DNA from: Neoarius graeffei
Taxonomy: Eukaryota; Chordata; Actinopteri; Siluriformes; Ariidae
Assembly: GCF_027579695.1 (NCBI RefSeq)
Contig: NC_083581.1
Coordinates: 59,660,200 to 59,724,199, forward strand
Length of the DNA: 64,000 nucleotides
Direction: 5' to 3'
The notes beneath the pieces were generated by a model. It searched no databases. It was given only the letters and a program-made list of their open reading frames with translations, and had not been told where the DNA came from. The position numbers and the translations under genes are program-made. Shown here piece by piece: positions 56,510 through 64,000 of the stretch; position 1 is the stretch's first letter; each line of letters opens with the position of its first letter.

Positions 56510-58050
56510 CTAGAGCATTTGACCATCGATTACTCTCACTTGGTCAGATGCATGCTGCAGAGTCTCGTCTCGCGACTGCTCTAATGGGAAATCCGCGAGG
56601 AATTCCCCGAGAGAGAGAGGAGGGGCCGGCGGCTCCTCACTCTGATGCGGAGCTGACGTAGACGGCTCTGTGACAGCTGCTCCCGCCAACGTGACACCAG
56701 GACCTCCCCTTATTAAACTATGGCAGGCCCCACTCTTCACTAAATGACTCATTAATTCCCAAAATCCCGGCCAATTAGTCCCCAAAATTATCACGTGGGT
56801 GAGGCGAGGATTAACCACCACCTTTACTAAAAATTTCTCCCCTCGAAACAGAATGTGAACTGACACTAAAGGGTAGCTGTGAACATCCCTGTGCACACAC
56901 AACACCTTCACCAATTGTGCTCCCCCCAATGCCTTGTCTTGCACCAGGCTTTGGAGGATTGAGGTCTGATTACAACCCGAATCCACCAATGCCTGATATG
57001 TATCCCCTTGGATACTCACCGGTATGCGATACGCTCCGGCCCGATCGAGGGCGGCTCCTGGCGCGTCGGGGATCAGAACCACCGTGCCCACCTCCATTAC
57101 CGAGCATTGCTGTTGGAAGTGGCCCGGCTCCCCGCAGCGCCAGCAAACCGGCCCAAGCTCCCTCTCTGCACTGGTGCTCTGGGGCTCACTCACCTGAGGG
57201 GGGGGGGAGAGACAGACACAGACGGGAGGAACAGGAGGGCACCGCGGGTGCAGCGGGCCGGCTGGGGTGGGGGAACGGGGTGAGGACGAGATACAGGAGG
57301 AGAGGGGGAGAGAGAGAGAGGAGAGGGGAGAAGAGGTTGTTTGCTGTCCTGCCGTCGGGACAGCCGCCAAATGGTCCTCCGCCAGCTCAATTGCCTGATC
57401 CAGCGACGCCGGGTGGTGGCACTGGACCCACTCTACAGCTCCGGCTGGTAGACGTGCGATGAACTGCTCCAGCGCCACCTGGTCGATGATCCCCTCGGCG
57501 TCGCGGTTGTCGGCCCTTGTCGGTGGTTGTCGGCCCACCGCCTGCAGGCGTCCCGGAGTTGCTGGCCAAATGCGAACGGCTGGCCGACTTCCTCCAAGCG
57601 CAACGCGCGGAAGCGCTGCCGTTGTTGCTCGGTGGTGCACCCCACACGCTGGAGGACAGCCCGGCGAAGGTCCGCGTAGGCCAGCCGGCGGTTGGCGGGG
57701 AGCTGTAGCGCGGCCAGCTGCACCTCTCCTGTTAGCAGGGGGAGGAGGCGCGCCACGCGCTGTTCCATCGGCCACCCCGAGGTCTCTGCAACCTGTTCAA
57801 AGAGCGTGAGGAAGGCCTCGGGGTCATTCTGCAGGCCCATCTTCATCAGGGTGAAGGGGGCCGGTCCTGCGGCGGTGGACCCTGCAGACGGAAGGAGGTG
57901 CCGGAATGCCTGTCGCTCCTCCTGCTGAGCCAGCATCAGGGCCTCGAACTGCTGTTCCTGTTCCCTCCGGAGGGTGACTAGTGCATGGTGCTGGCTTTGC
58001 TGGGCCGTGGCGAGGGCGTGGACCAGCTCGGCGAAAGGGGAGGACTCCAT
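56510..58050 (-). pseudogene. Gmr1 gag and protease, copy 2 (frameshifted)
   Basis: Starts at ATG 58050 (MESSPFAEL). It is collinear with copy 1: glutamine-rich start, DPEAFLTLFEQVAETSGW, LRRAVLQRVG, then the SCAN-like part (RFRALRLEEVGQPF, LRDACRRW). A duplicated stretch near 57520 shifts the frame. The second frame (from about 57530) continues with ALEQFIARLPAG, the zinc knuckle CWRCGEPGHFQQQC, and protease ALVDSGCNQTSI, ending at a stop at 56510. Confidence 0.9.
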
Positions 58051-58074
58051 GGGGCTGTTTTCTCCTGCTCTCCG

Positions 58075-58092
58075 TCCCGGGTTTCGGCACCA
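58075..58092 (-). promoter_or_regulatory. Primer binding site, tRNA-Phe type
   Basis: On the reverse strand TGGTGCCGAAACCCGGGA, one base from the LTR; identical to the site in copy 1. Confidence 0.78.
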
Positions 58093-58093
58093 C

Positions 58094-58407
58094 TGTAGCA
58101 ACTCGGATGGGCGGGTGGAGCACAGAAGGACGGCAGGCAAGAACTGAGTTCACAAACACGTTTATTAAAGCTTTTCAGCCTTAACTATACTTTGATCAAC
58201 CTATACACACACACGCCACACACACACGTGTTCTGGTCGGGAGAGAGCCCGCTCTGCTCTCACTCTCTTCCTTAAATAGGGCGCGGCTCCTGGGAAGACA
58301 CACAAACACAGGTTAATTCACATCAGGTGTAGTGATTCTGCCACTTACCTTCCCTGACTCCGCCCTCCGGTCACAGACCGACGCTTGACCACGCCCCCAC
58401 TGCCACA
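58094..58407 (-). repeat. 5' LTR of Gmr1 copy 2
   Basis: 314 bp, CTGCCACA at the right edge and TGTAGCAACTC at the left (plus-strand view). It includes a CCTTAAATAGGGCG stretch, the reverse of the TATA-like box. Confidence 0.93.
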
Positions 58408-59074
58408 GTTTGTAACCTTTTCCAGCCTGATGAGCTTCAACAATGCTTTTTCTGAGGTCCTCAGAAATCTCCTTTGTTCGTGCCATGATACACTTCCACA
58501 AACGTGTTGTGAAGATCAGACTTTGATAGATCCCTGTTCTTTAAATAAAACAGGGTGCCCACTCACAACTGATTGTCATCCCATTGATTGAAAATACCTG
58601 ACTCTAATTTCACCTTCAAATTAACTGCTAATCCTAGAGGTTCACATACTTTTGCCACTCACAGATATGTAATATTGGATCATTTTCCACAATAATTAAA
58701 TGACCGCGTATAATATTTTTGTCTCATTTGTTAACTGGGTTCTCTTTATCTACTTTTAGGACTTGTGTGAAAATCTGAGGATGTTTTAGGTTATATTTAT
58801 GCAGAAATATAGAAAATTCTAAAGGGTTCACAAACTTTCAAGCACCACTGTGTTTCTCAAATTTGCAAAAAATAAAAATGCTTTGTTTCTCAAAATCCAG
58901 TGAATGTGGATAGAATAAAACAGTTATTCTACTCAATCTTGTCGTACATAGCTTATAGCTGACTCGGCGCTATGTGCCTCATTGGATATCCGCTCATGTA
59001 CGACTAAATTTCATGGACTAACTGTTAAATATACTTCAGTAACAGATATCTGTGCTTCAACTAATTAAAACAAC

Positions 59075-59116
59075 CTTTGCTGGGCCGTGGTGAGGGCGTG
59101 GACCAGCTCGGCGAAA
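59075..59116 (-). repeat. 42-bp orphan piece of Gmr1 gag
   Basis: Matches 57995-58036 (gag start of copy 2) at 41 of 42 bases, in the same orientation, about 1 kb away and outside the retrotransposon. It joins element X sequence to the MITE sequence that follows. Confidence 0.9.
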
Positions 59117-59328
59117 AATCGGATCTGCGCGATTCAGGCGGCATCCGCCAAAAGGCGCGCTGTTTGCATCCCAAACACAAATCAAATCATACAGAATAGA
59201 CCTAAAATGTTTTTCAAGGCTGTCTGATATATACAACTTTATATATTCACAGCGCGCCTTTTGGCGGATGCCGCCTTTTTCACGGCTGAATTGCGCAGAT
59301 CCGATTTTTTTTTGGGGGGGGCGTTGGA
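59117..59328. mobile_element. Tail-to-head MITE junction
   Basis: 59117-59215 equals the right end of the foldback MITE (compare 60124-60226). At 59216 it switches to that MITE's left end (compare 59689-59816). It is cut at 59328 by the TIR element E2. Confidence 0.75.
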
Positions 59329-59482
59329 GTGTAGATAGTTTTCACTGACGTCATGACATTCCAGGGAACGCCCCCCAGCCGCCATCTTGCGGGGCAAACA
59401 AAACGGATCATCGCCACTACCAGCTACGTTATCTCGGACGAATTTATGAAGTTGTATAGTCAGTTTTCTAAAATAAAGATCA

Positions 59483-59668
59483 ATGTCGGCAAAATCAAGC
59501 AAACAGAAGTATATAGATACATTAGACGACATCTCACGACAATGGTATGCAGCCAAACTGGCCTTGATTGGGGGAATTGACCCCTACGAAGTGGACAAAG
59601 ATGCATTTTCAAGTGACTATACAGGGCTGCCAAAGCCTGAAACTGCCAAAGCCTGCTCCAAAGCCTGA
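59483..59668 (+). pseudogene. E2 left gene, 5' exon (YqaJ/SWIM-type)
   Basis: ATG 59483 opens KYIDTLDDISRQWYAAKLAL, then IGGIDPYEVDKDAFSSDYTGLP. The LDD.SRQWY..KL.LIGG.DPY pattern is the usual opening of fish proteins that later carry SWIM and YqaJ domains (from memory). After about 50 residues a PKPETAKACSK near-repeat and the inserted MITE end it. It corresponds to the exon at 14598 in E1. Confidence 0.5.
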
Positions 59669-59688
59669 AACTGACTTCATCAAACTTT

Positions 59689-60226
59689 AAAGGCTGTCTG
59701 ATATATACAACTTTATATATTCACAGCGCGCCTTTTGGCGGATGCCGCCTTTTTCACGGCTGAATCGCGCAGATCCAATTTTTTTTTTGGGGGGGGGGGG
59801 GGGGGCGTTGGAGTGTCTGATTATAATTTCAAAGTAAATTCTGTATTAAAATGACTAAATAAGCAAATCCATTACAGTCCATGAAACAGGAAGTATAAGG
59901 ATGAGAAAAAAACAGTTTAAATCAGAAAGCTGCGCACATTTGCGCAGTCCTGCACACCGCTCGGGCTGCGCAAATGTGCGCAGCTTTCCGATTTAAACTG
60001 TTTTTTTTCTCATCCTTATACTTCCTGTTTCATGGACTGTAACGGGTTTGCTTATTTAGTAATTTTAATACAGAATTTACTTTGAAATTATAATCAGACA
60101 CTCCAACGCCCCCCCTAAAAAAAAAATCGGATCTGCGCGATTCAGGCGGCATCCGCCAAAAGGCGCACTGTTTGCATCCCAAACACAAATCAAATCATAC
60201 AGAATAGACCTAAAATGTTTTTCAAA
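59689..60226. mobile_element. Foldback MITE with long palindrome
   Basis: Left end GGCTGTCTGATATATACAAC, right end CCTAAAATGTTTTTCAA. Within it 59725-59950 is the near-perfect reverse complement of 59965-60175, centred near 59957. Both arms contain GGCGGATGCCGCC or its inverse, a G or C run, TTATAATTTCAAAGTAAATT or its inverse, and GCTGCGCA...TGCGCAG nearest the centre. It has no coding capacity. Confidence 0.85.
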
Positions 60227-60400
60227 AATGACCCTTGCGTGAGTGAAGTGACAAGTTTCAAATAGAAAGGTGACAAACGAGCCATATTAAGTGTACATTA
60301 CAATGTAAACGTACACTCAGCGGTTCCAGTTAGGCATTCTCCAGAGAATGTTCACATGATGTTTTGGTTTCCAAAAACAAACTTAAACACAATTGATTGT

Positions 60401-60626
60401 TTATTTAAACAACTTACCACTTATAAAATGATCGGAGCAGATTTGCTGTGTTTGGAAGACTGATAATCCTTGCGGTTGATTCTCGCAAGCCATAGAGTTC
60501 TCCTTTGTATGCTGAGTTTCTTTGCTCGCCTTTGTGCTCCCGTACAGTGGGAATTCCATGAAAGCTCCGCTTAACTTCATCATTTGACCTATTACGAAAG
60601 CCGTGAATACAAGAGGTGTGCACCAT
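60401..60626 (-). pseudogene. E2 right gene, THAP exon (frameshifted)
   Basis: Starts MVHTSCIHGFRNRSN at 60626: the first THAP cysteine is there, but Phe replaces the second. The frame shifts partway; the other frame gives ICSDHFISGK, the CxxH half of THAP. THAP is the DNA-binding part of ISL2EU/P-type transposases. Broken. Confidence 0.7.
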
Positions 60627-60784
60627 TGCTAGCTTTAAATAGCCTGCTTGGGTTCTTTTGAAGACTTTGTACTCGCGCGTTACAATGTGTGCTCAGTCAC
60701 CCGTATGGTAAGCTTGACCCACAAGATGGCCGCCACTAGGGAATCCCCGACTCTGTGACGTCATGTGAAAACTATCTATACCAT

Positions 60785-61100
60785 CTGCCACTGCATTTGA
60801 AATATTAAAAAAATACAGATTTATTGCACAGTGAATCTGTCTACTCGACCAGCTGGGCTACAACAGTCTATATTATCTTATTATATTTTACAGTCTATTA
60901 TATTTAGATTGGCAGCTTTCTCTGTGAGTGATGTGTGAGATTTTCTCTTGAGTCAGAAAGGATAGCTGCTCTTTTCTCTGACAGGAAATATGCTATTGTA
61001 AAATTTCCTGGCCTGGAGGGTCAACCTGCAGCAGTGACACATAGTCTTGCTTCATGTGTTGTGTTTGAGCAGCTTCTCCATGGCTGTTTATGTTTTCCAG
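60785..61100. other. Intron-like sequence, no feature
   Basis: Last part of the 9.3-kb megf6 intron, ending in the acceptor TGTTTTCCAG. Confidence 0.6.
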
Positions 61101-61223
61101 ACTTGGATGAATGTCTAGAGGAGAGATCGTGCTGTGAACAGGACTGCACCAACTATCCTGGCGGCTATGAATGTTACTGTAGTGCAGGGTACAGACTCAA
61201 CTCTGATGGATGTGGATGTGATG
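61101..61223 (+). CDS. megf6: megf6 exon: calcium-binding EGF repeat
   Basis: 41 codons: DLDECLEERSCCEQDC, then NYPGGYECYCSAGYRL and NSDGCGCD. The CCEQ doublet and GCGC end are typical of this MEGF6 repeat. Six EGF cysteines plus extra ones at the end. Acceptor TTTTCCAG, donor GTACAC at 61224; phase 1. Confidence 0.95.
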
Positions 61224-61320
61224 GTACACTGCTGCCTTGTTCATTATTAAACATCAGATATTTCTGTACAGAATACAAGAATCCTCATGCCTTGTTGAGT
61301 AAAATAGATGAATGTTTTTG

Positions 61321-61357
61321 TATGTATGTATGTATGTATGTATGTATGTATGTATGT
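61321..61357 (+). repeat. (TATG)n microsatellite in a 152-bp intron
   Basis: Nine TATG units end 18 bp before the acceptor of the next megf6 exon. Confidence 0.97.
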
Positions 61358-61375
61358 TTTAATCCATTTTCACAG

Positions 61376-61498
61376 ATGTAGATGAGTGTGTGTCTGATAA
61401 CGGCGGCTGTGAGCATACATGTCAGAACACAGCTGGGTCTTACCAGTGCTTCTGTAATCTGGGACATCGTCTAGCTGATGACAGACACTCCTGCATCC
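61376..61498 (+). CDS. megf6: megf6 exon: calcium-binding EGF repeat
   Basis: 41 codons: DVDECVSDNGGCEHTC, then NTAGSYQCFCNLGHRL, ending DRHSC. Six cysteines and a calcium-binding start. Acceptor ATTTTCACAG; donor C/GTAGGT at 61499. Phase 1 on both sides. Confidence 0.95.
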
Positions 61499-61631
61499 GT
61501 AGGTTTAGTGTGCTAAATGCATTTGATGGAGCTCTGCTATGATATACTACAATATGCAATGTAAATTTCATTTAAAGCCTCACATGTGACACATAACATG
61601 CCTCTGCCTCTTCCTTTCCATGTTTGTCCAG

Positions 61632-61814
61632 CTCTGGACAAGGCAGTAGAAGCACTGTCTGTTGATGCACTATCTCACCGTGTGGTGGTAGAGAACCCAT
61701 TTTCAAAGTTTACCCTGCTGCAGGACTACCCTCAGCCCCTAGAGCATTATGATGATTATGAAGAGTACACCTTTGGAGAACTACGGGCAGAGAACACTAT
61801 CACTGAGAAATTTG
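61632..61814 (+). CDS. megf6: megf6 exon: non-EGF acidic linker
   Basis: 61 codons without cysteines. A basic/hydrophobic start (ALDKAVEALSVDALSHRVVV) leads into a strongly acidic stretch (EHYDDYEEYTFGELRAENT) ending ITEKF. In MEGF6 an acidic linker ending in a TEKF-like motif separates the calcium-binding EGF array from the laminin-type EGF array, and this matches. Acceptor TTGTCCAG, donor GTCAGT at 61815, phase 1. Confidence 0.93.
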
Positions 61815-62138
61815 GTCAGTCGGTGAAGGTTTCAAAGATGTCTTTTGTCTTTTTCCCCTGTTATCCTTTTCTTGGTAATCTATTTCACTACCCTATTCAT
61901 CTGAAAGTGTATTCAGTAGCCTGGATAACCATGAATTATTCAGCAACTATACCAGAAGAAAATAAAGGAAATATGTAATTAGAAAAGTATAAATCAATGT
62001 GTTCTAAGAATTTGACTCATTAAACACACTCAACGAGTGTATTTTACCCAATACAATACAATGCCATGCGATGAATTTTGGTTTATTATTAGCTCAGTGG
62101 TGTTCTTTTATTAACTTTCATATTCTAAAATTACACAG
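61815..62138. other. megf6 intron, no feature
   Basis: 324 bp intron with nothing notable; acceptor TTACACAG. Confidence 0.8.
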
Positions 62139-62270
62139 TCTGTCTGGACAACACATTTGGCCATGACTGCAGTCTGACGTGCGAAGATTGTTCTAATGAT
62201 GGTGTGTGTAATGTGGAGAGCAATGGCTGTGACTGTCCTGATGGCTGGGCTGGCATTATCTGCAACCAGA
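62139..62270 (+). CDS. megf6: megf6 exon: first laminin-type EGF repeat
   Basis: 44 codons: VCLDNTFGHDCSLTCEDC, then NDGVCNVESNGCDCPDGWAG and IICNQ. The FGHDCSLTC and CDCPDGWxGxxCN pattern is that of the short laminin-type EGF repeats in the second half of MEGF6. Acceptor ACACAG, donor GTGAGT at 62271. Further exons must lie past the right edge. Confidence 0.95.
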
Positions 62271-62295
62271 GTGAGTCTGTATTTTCCTTGTTTTA

Positions 62296-63545
62296 CAGGT
62301 GCATCTCAAAAAATTAGAAAATCATGAAAACTTTTTTTTTAATTTAATTAAAAAAGGTAAACTTTCATATATTCTTTATTCATTCCAGGTTAAGTGAAAT
62401 ATTTCAAGCCTTTTTTATTTTAATTTTGATTATTATGGCTTATAGCTCATGAAAATCAGAAATCCAGTATCTCAAATTATTAGAATATTTCCTAAGATCA
62501 ATCAAAAAAAGATTTACAATACAGAAATGTCCAACTTCTGAAAAGTATGTTCATTTATGCACTCAATACTTGGTTGGGGCTCCTTTACCACAAATTACTG
62601 CATCAATACGGTGTGGCATGGAGGCGATCAGCCTGTGGCACTGCTGAGGTGTTATTGAAGCCCAAGTTGCTTTGATAGTGGCCTTCAGTTTGTCTGTATT
62701 TTTGGATCAGGCGTTTCTCATCTTCCTCTTGACAATACCCCATAGATTCTCTGTGGGGTTCAGGTCAGGCGAGTTGGCTGGCCAATCAAACACAGTAATA
62801 TCATGGTTAGTAAACCATTTGATAGTTTTGGCACTGTGGGCAGGCGCTAAGTCCTGCTGGAAAAGAAAATCAGCATCTCCATAAAGCTTGTCAGCAGATG
62901 GAAGCATGACATGCTCAAAAATCTCCTGGTAAAATGCCTGCATTGACTTTGAACTTGATAAAATCCAGTGGACCAACACCAGCAGATGACATGGCACTAC
63001 ATGTCATCATATATGACAGAAATTTCACACTGGACTTCAAACTCCTTGGATTCTGTACCTCTTCACTCTTCCTCCAGACTCTAGGACCTTGATTTCCAAA
63101 TGAAATGCAAAATTTACTTTCATTTAACAAGAGGACTTTGGACCACTGAGCAACAAACCAGTTCTTTGTCTCCTTAGCTCAGGAAAGACACTTCTGACAT
63201 TGTCTTTGGTTCTGGAGTGGCTTAATATTAAGAATGTAACAGTTGTAGTACTTTTTCTGAAGACGTCTGTGTGTGGTGGCTCTTGATGCACTGACACCAG
63301 CCTCCATACACTCTTTTTGAAGCTCTCCCAAATTCTTGAGTTGACTTTTCTTGACAATCCTCTCAAGGCTGTGATCATCCCTGTTGTTTGTGCACCTTTT
63401 CTAGCCAGCCTTTTCAGCAATGACCTTCTGTGGCTTTCCCTCCTTGTGGAGGGTGTCGATGCTCATCTTCTGGACAACTGTCAAGTCAGCAGTCTTCCCC
63501 ATGATTATAGTACACTGAACTAGATCGAGAGATACATGATATTTA
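62296..63545 (-). mobile_element. Tc1-like family B, truncated or interrupted
   Basis: TA then CAGGTGCATCTCAAAAAATT at 62296 is the left inverted end of a known style of Tc1-like element. No right end is visible: a different Tc1-like element starts at 63546, so this one is either cut or continues after it. Confidence 0.85.
62707..63420 (-). pseudogene. Tc1 family B transposase, broken
   Basis: Pieces at 63420-63124 (helix-turn-helix and linker region) and 62997-62707. The latter has LFQQDLAPAHSA (second catalytic Asp) and WPANSPDLNPTENLW (Glu kept). Frame changes between them make it inactive. Confidence 0.82.
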
Positions 63546-64000
63546 CAGTGCCTTGCAAAAGAATTTATCCCCCTTGGTGTTTGTCCGGTTTTGTTGCATT
63601 ACAAGCTAGAATTAAATTGGATTTTTGGGGGGTTAGCATCACTTGATTTACACAACATGCCTACAACTTTAAAGGTGCACATTGTTTTTTTTAATTGTGA
63701 CACAAACAATAATTAAGATGAAAAAAAAAACCAGAAATCTGGAGTGTGCATAAGTCCCCCCCCAAATATATAGAGCCACCTTTTGCTACAATTACAGCTG
63801 CAAGTCTCTTGGGACATGTCTCTATTAGCTTAGCACATCTAGCCACTGGGATTTTTGCCCATTCCTCAAGGCAAAACTGCTCCAACTCCTTCAGGTTAGA
63901 TTGGTTGCATTGGTGTACAGCAATCTTCAAGTTATGCCACAGATTCTCAATTGGATTGAGGTCTGGGCTTTGACTAGGCCATTCCAAGACATTTAAATGT
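63546..64000 (-). mobile_element. Tc1-like family C, cut by window edge
   Basis: TA then CAGTGCCTTGCAAAAGAATT at 63546 is the left inverted end. On the reverse strand, 63987-63691 encodes the transposase C-terminus ([20 protein letters not shown] with the catalytic Glu, then CLEEWAKIP). The rest lies beyond 64000. Confidence 0.88.

Larger units (their letters stand above)
53507..58407 (-). mobile_element. Gmr1-type LTR retrotransposon, copy 2
   Basis: 4901 bp in reverse, complete in structure: LTR 58094-58407, primer site 58075-58092, gag, protease, integrase, RT, RNase H, LTR 53507-53818. The 5-bp target duplication GTTTG (53502-53506 and 58408-58412) lies within the Tc1 copy it hit. Same gene order as copy 1 (integrase before RT). 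It is better preserved, with a 526-codon open RT/RNase H frame, but still broken in gag and integrase. LTRs start TGTAG here against TGTGG in copy 1, so this is a different subfamily. Confidence 0.94.
52340..58850 (-). mobile_element. Tc1-like family A, copy 3, split by Gmr1
   Basis: Inverted ends CAGTGGTGCTTGAAAGTTTG (52340) and its reverse complement (to 58850). TA precedes the left end; the right flank is TG, so that TA has mutated. The element is interrupted at 53507-58407 by a Gmr1 retrotransposon with a GTTTG duplication. Without the insert it is about 1.6 kb. Confidence 0.93.
51981..59026 (+). mobile_element. Element X, copy 2, outer shell of a nest
   Basis: The left end is TTTATTCTATCCACATCCAC (51981). 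The right part has the inverted AATCCAGTGAATGTGGATAG (near 58894), then AACAGTTA (58919) with TAACTGTT (59019-59026). The layout is the same as copy 1 at 27876-29672 but on the opposite strand. It has been split at 52340 by a Tc1 copy, which was itself split by a Gmr1 copy. Only about 550 bp of X itself remain. Confidence 0.65.
59334..60776. mobile_element. TIR DNA transposon E2, two-gene type
   Basis: Left end GATAGTTTTCACTGACGTCA (59334). The right end is its near inverse, TGACGTCATGTGAAAACTAT plus C (to 60776), with TA on both flanks; pairing continues about 60 bp to a GCCGCCATCTTG block. One exon reads inward from the left (59483, + strand) and a THAP exon reads inward from the right (60626, - strand). 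The centre is a foldback MITE (59689-60226). Convergent THAP-transposase and YqaJ/SWIM-type genes suggest an ISL2EU-like element reduced to its ends. Confidence 0.65.

Overview
This window is nuclear DNA of a teleost fish. A catfish-like (siluriform) genome is my best guess, because V-SINEs of the Mermaid/Merman type, Rex3, Tc1-like elements and Gmr1 retrotransposons occur together; that guess is inference, not proof. The only host gene I can support is megf6 (multiple EGF-like domains 6) on the + strand. Nine internal exons lie at 33512, 43201, 50737, 51427, 51653, 61101, 61376, 61632 and 62139. Every one is flanked by AG/GT and joins in phase 1. They encode calcium-binding-type EGF repeats, then a non-EGF acidic linker, then the first short laminin-type EGF repeat. 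The rest of the gene lies beyond the right edge. A possible short signal-peptide first exon at 17619-17775 splices in the right phase but is unproven.

Most of the remaining sequence is transposable elements. 1-13 kb: an L2-type LINE, V-SINEs (one broken by a hAT MITE), a local 200-bp duplication, a ~290-bp tandem repeat and a near-complete Rex3. 13-17 kb: an old LINE broken by two later insertions with readable target duplications, then a CTAT microsatellite. 17.6-33.5 kb: the putative first exon, V-SINEs, and an AT-rich element (21631-27306) that holds a foldback/THAP transposon and an apparently intact Tc1-like transposon. 33.5-51.8 kb: megf6 exons separated by a deleted Tc1, a complete but dead Gmr1-type LTR retrotransposon, a second Tc1 copy, a hAT/TTF element and a tandem repeat carrying nuclear-receptor half-sites. 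51.8-61.1 kb: one megf6 intron holding a three-level nest (element X > Tc1 > second Gmr1 copy) beside a palindrome-bearing two-gene DNA transposon. 61.1-64 kb: four more megf6 exons, then Tc1-like remnants running off the edge.

The most notable systems are these. Two Ty3/gypsy-like elements have integrase upstream of reverse transcriptase (the Gmr1 order) and a SCAN-like region in gag. A family of TIR elements carries a THAP exon and a second exon reading inward from opposite ends. One Tc1-like transposase is intact with a DD34E triad. Nearly all other transposon reading frames are broken.
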